NCBI GenBank assembly: GCA_007116685.1
Contig: SKIC01000010.1
Span: forward strand, 1-5,187
From: Balneolales bacterium
Lineage (GTDB): Bacteria > Bacteroidota > Rhodothermia > Balneolales > Natronogracilivirgulaceae
DNA length: 5,187 nucleotides
Direction: 5' to 3'
Shown: one piece after another, positions 3,590 through 5,187 of the stretch
Numbering within the stretch: the first letter of the stretch is position 1
How the letters are laid out: each line of letters begins with the position of its first letter
Position numbers and translations under genes: made by a program
The notes under the pieces: model-generated
Told to the model about the DNA's origin: nothing
What the model saw: only the letters and a program-made list of their open reading frames with translations
Database searches by the model: none

Positions 3590-5187
3590 ATGTCAAAACC
3601 TAATAAACTTTTCCTTCTGGATGGTACTGCACTTGCTTACAGAGCTTATTTTGCATTTATAAATTCAAGACTTAAAAATTCAGAAGGTTTACCTACCGGA
3701 ACTGTATTTGGTTTTGCCAATACCATTGAGCGTTTACTTGATAAAGAACAACCCACTCATATAGCCGTTGCCTGGGATACAAGCGCACCAACATTCAGGC
3801 ATGAGATGGATAGAAATTACAAAGCGAATCGTCCTCCGCAACCGGATGATTTACGTGCGGCGATGCCTGTCTTAAAAGAGCTATTGTCCTTTTATAATAT
3901 TCCGGTTTTTGAGCAGGATGGTTTTGAAGCTGATGATATTCTCGGAACTATAGCACATGGCGCCAGAAACGAAGACGTGGATGTGTATCTGGTCACGCCC
4001 GACAAAGATTATATGCAGTTAGTTTGCGACAATATCTCCATGTACAAGCCTTTAAATAACGGTGACGGCTTTGATATCATAGACCGTGAGGGAGTTATAA
4101 AATACTTTGGTGTTCCTCCCGAAAAGGTGATTGATGTGCTTGCAATTATTGGAGATACAAGTGATAATATTCCAGGAGTTCCGGGAGTTGGCAAAAAAAC
4201 AGCGCCAAAAATTATCGCAGAATATGGTTCTCTTGAAGCCGCAATTGAAGATGCACCTAACATCAAGGCTAAAAGGGTTCGGGAAGGCTTGATGGAAAAT
4301 GCCGATCAAGCACGTTTGAGCAGAGAAATGATTGTCATAAAAACGGATGTGCCAAATACTGCGTCTTGGAAAGAGTTAACCTGGGACGGCCCTGATAAGG
4401 AAGCGTTGGGGACATTCTATCGCAGGATGGAATTCAAAGGTTTAACAAGAAGGTACGCCGGAGAAGACGAAGCAGAAGAGATTCAAGAACAGCGGGATAA
4501 AAAGAAAAAAGGAGATAGCAATCAAGCGGACTTATTTGGTGGTCAGGTAGAAGAGATTGAAGAAAGTTCACTGAAAACCATTTTAGAATCGGACTCTCGA
4601 TATATCATGATTGAGACTTTGGAAGCTGCTGAGGAAGTGGTCGAAAGATTTAAAAACAGCGATGCTTTTTGTTTTGATACCGAAACTACAGGTACCGATC
4701 CCTTAAGTGATCATTTAATAGGAATTGCTTTATGTAATAAAGTAAACGAGGCTTACTACATTCCAGTGCAACAAGAGCGTGGTTTATCACAAGAGGAAGC
4801 GCAAAAAACACTCACGGATTTATTCTCCGGTTCAGCTCTCAAAATTGCTCATAACAGTAAATTTGACTATTCCGTACTCAACAATATAGGAGTAGAAATT
4901 GAAGGAGAGATTTTTGATACCATGCTTGCCGCATATCTAATTGATGCGAATCAAAAATTGAGCATGGATGAACTGGCAAAGAATTATTTACAGTATCAGC
5001 CGGTGAGTATAGAATCGTTGATTGGCAAAAAAGGGAAAAATCAGAAGAGTCTTGCGGATTTGCCTTTGGAAGAAGTATCTCAATACGCCTGTGAGGATGC
5101 CGATATTACTTATCAGCTTTATGAGAAATTCAAAGAATCACTAAAAAGTGATGATTTGGATAAACTAGCCAAGGAAATTGAATTTCC
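3590..5187 (+). CDS. polA: DNA polymerase I, N-terminal part (3'-truncated by the window)
   Basis: The frame runs from the ATG at 3590 without a stop to the window edge, giving 532 codons of a protein usually about 900-950 residues long. PolA fills gaps and removes RNA primers during Okazaki maturation and repair. Residues 1 to about 285 form the 5' nuclease: L-L-D-G (D11), W-D-T-S-A-P-T-F-R (D63), Y-K-A-N-R (77-81), E-A-D-D (113-116), P-D-K-D (D138, D140), and G-D-T-S-D-N-I-P-G-V-P-G-V-G (188 on; D189, D192). A charged linker (about 290-330) contains Q-A-D-L-F (312-316), resembling a beta-clamp binding motif. The 3'-5' exonuclease domain starts near 340 with all three motifs: F-D-T-E-T (D363, E365), N-S-K-F-D (422-426) and Y-A-C-E-D (Y499, D503), so proofreading should be active. 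The polymerase domain lies outside the window. The ATG has no Shine-Dalgarno site, only an A/T-rich leader. It is preceded by its own likely promoter and palindrome. Confidence 0.97.
   Translation, partial: MSKPNKLFLLDGTALAYRAYFAFINSRLKNSEGLPTGTVFGFANTIERLLDKEQPTHIAVAWDTSAPTFRHEMDRNYKANRPPQPDDLRAAMPVLKELLSFYNIPVFEQDGFEADDILGTIAHGARNEDVDVYLVTPDKDYMQLVCDNISMYKPLNNGDGFDIIDREGVIKYFGVPPEKVIDVLAIIGDTSDNIPGVPGVGKKTAPKIIAEYGSLEAAIEDAPNIKAKRVREGLMENADQARLSREMIVIKTDVPNTASWKELTWDGPDKEALGTFYRRMEFKGLTRRYAGEDEAEEIQEQRDKKKKGDSNQADLFGGQVEEIEESSLKTILESDSRYIMIETLEAAEEVVERFKNSDAFCFDTETTGTDPLSDHLIGIALCNKVNEAYYIPVQQERGLSQEEAQKTLTDLFSGSALKIAHNSKFDYSVLNNIGVEIEGEIFDTMLAAYLIDANQKLSMDELAKNYLQYQPVSIESLIGKKGKNQKSLADLPLEEVSQYACEDADITYQLYEKFKESLKSDDLDKLAKEIEF

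Noticed and set aside
4009..4309. Two minus-strand ORFs of 85 codons opposite polA
   Set aside because: They lie inside the conserved 5' nuclease domain of polA, including the G-D-T-S-D-N-I-P-G motif, and are shadows.

Overview
The window looks like ordinary chromosomal DNA from a Bacteroidota-type Gram-negative bacterium, quite possibly from the Balneolales/Rhodothermia side of that group. This rests on four things seen here: a TonB with the YP..A...G.EG C-terminal domain, a lipoprotein/metallophosphatase nucleotidase gene pair, a DNA polymerase I with an intact 3'-5' exonuclease domain, and AT-rich leaders mostly lacking Shine-Dalgarno sequences. The genus cannot be named from this sequence. 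All genes are on the + strand. I see no tRNA, rRNA, CRISPR array, complete insertion sequence or phage gene.

Layout. (1) 1-2228 is a tight, operon-like run of three genes. The first is the 3' end of a gene for a probable exported protein resembling DUF4412. The second is a lipoprotein that is the C-terminal (substrate-binding) half of a UshA-type 5'-nucleotidase. Two bases after it comes a separate gene for the N-terminal, metal-binding catalytic half, with a Tat-like signal. Together the two halves (249 + 307 residues) are about the size of one complete UshA, with the domains encoded in reverse order. They probably salvage nucleosides and phosphate from extracellular nucleotides at the cell envelope.

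(2) 2229-2670 is a 442-base spacer. It holds a likely terminator hairpin, a LacI-type operator-like palindrome, one doubtful 64-codon ORF with an unusually good Shine-Dalgarno sequence, and an 11-base direct repeat bracketing a TATAAT box before tonB. (3) 2671-3357 encodes a 228-residue TonB-family energy transducer with an acidic, proline-rich periplasmic linker. ExbB/ExbD are not adjacent.

(4) 3358-3589 holds a short hairpin, a clear rho-independent terminator (3432-3469), and a perfect 9-base inverted repeat overlapping a possible polA promoter. (5) 3590 to the right edge is the first 532 codons of polA. It covers the whole 5' nuclease domain and nearly all of the 3'-5' proofreading domain, with all catalytic motifs present. 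The linker between them carries a QADLF motif that looks like a sliding-clamp binding site.

Nothing here is convincingly a new defence or mobile system. The points most worth a second look are the split, order-inverted nucleotidase, the clamp-like motif in PolA, the palindrome before polA, and the uncharacterised small ORF.
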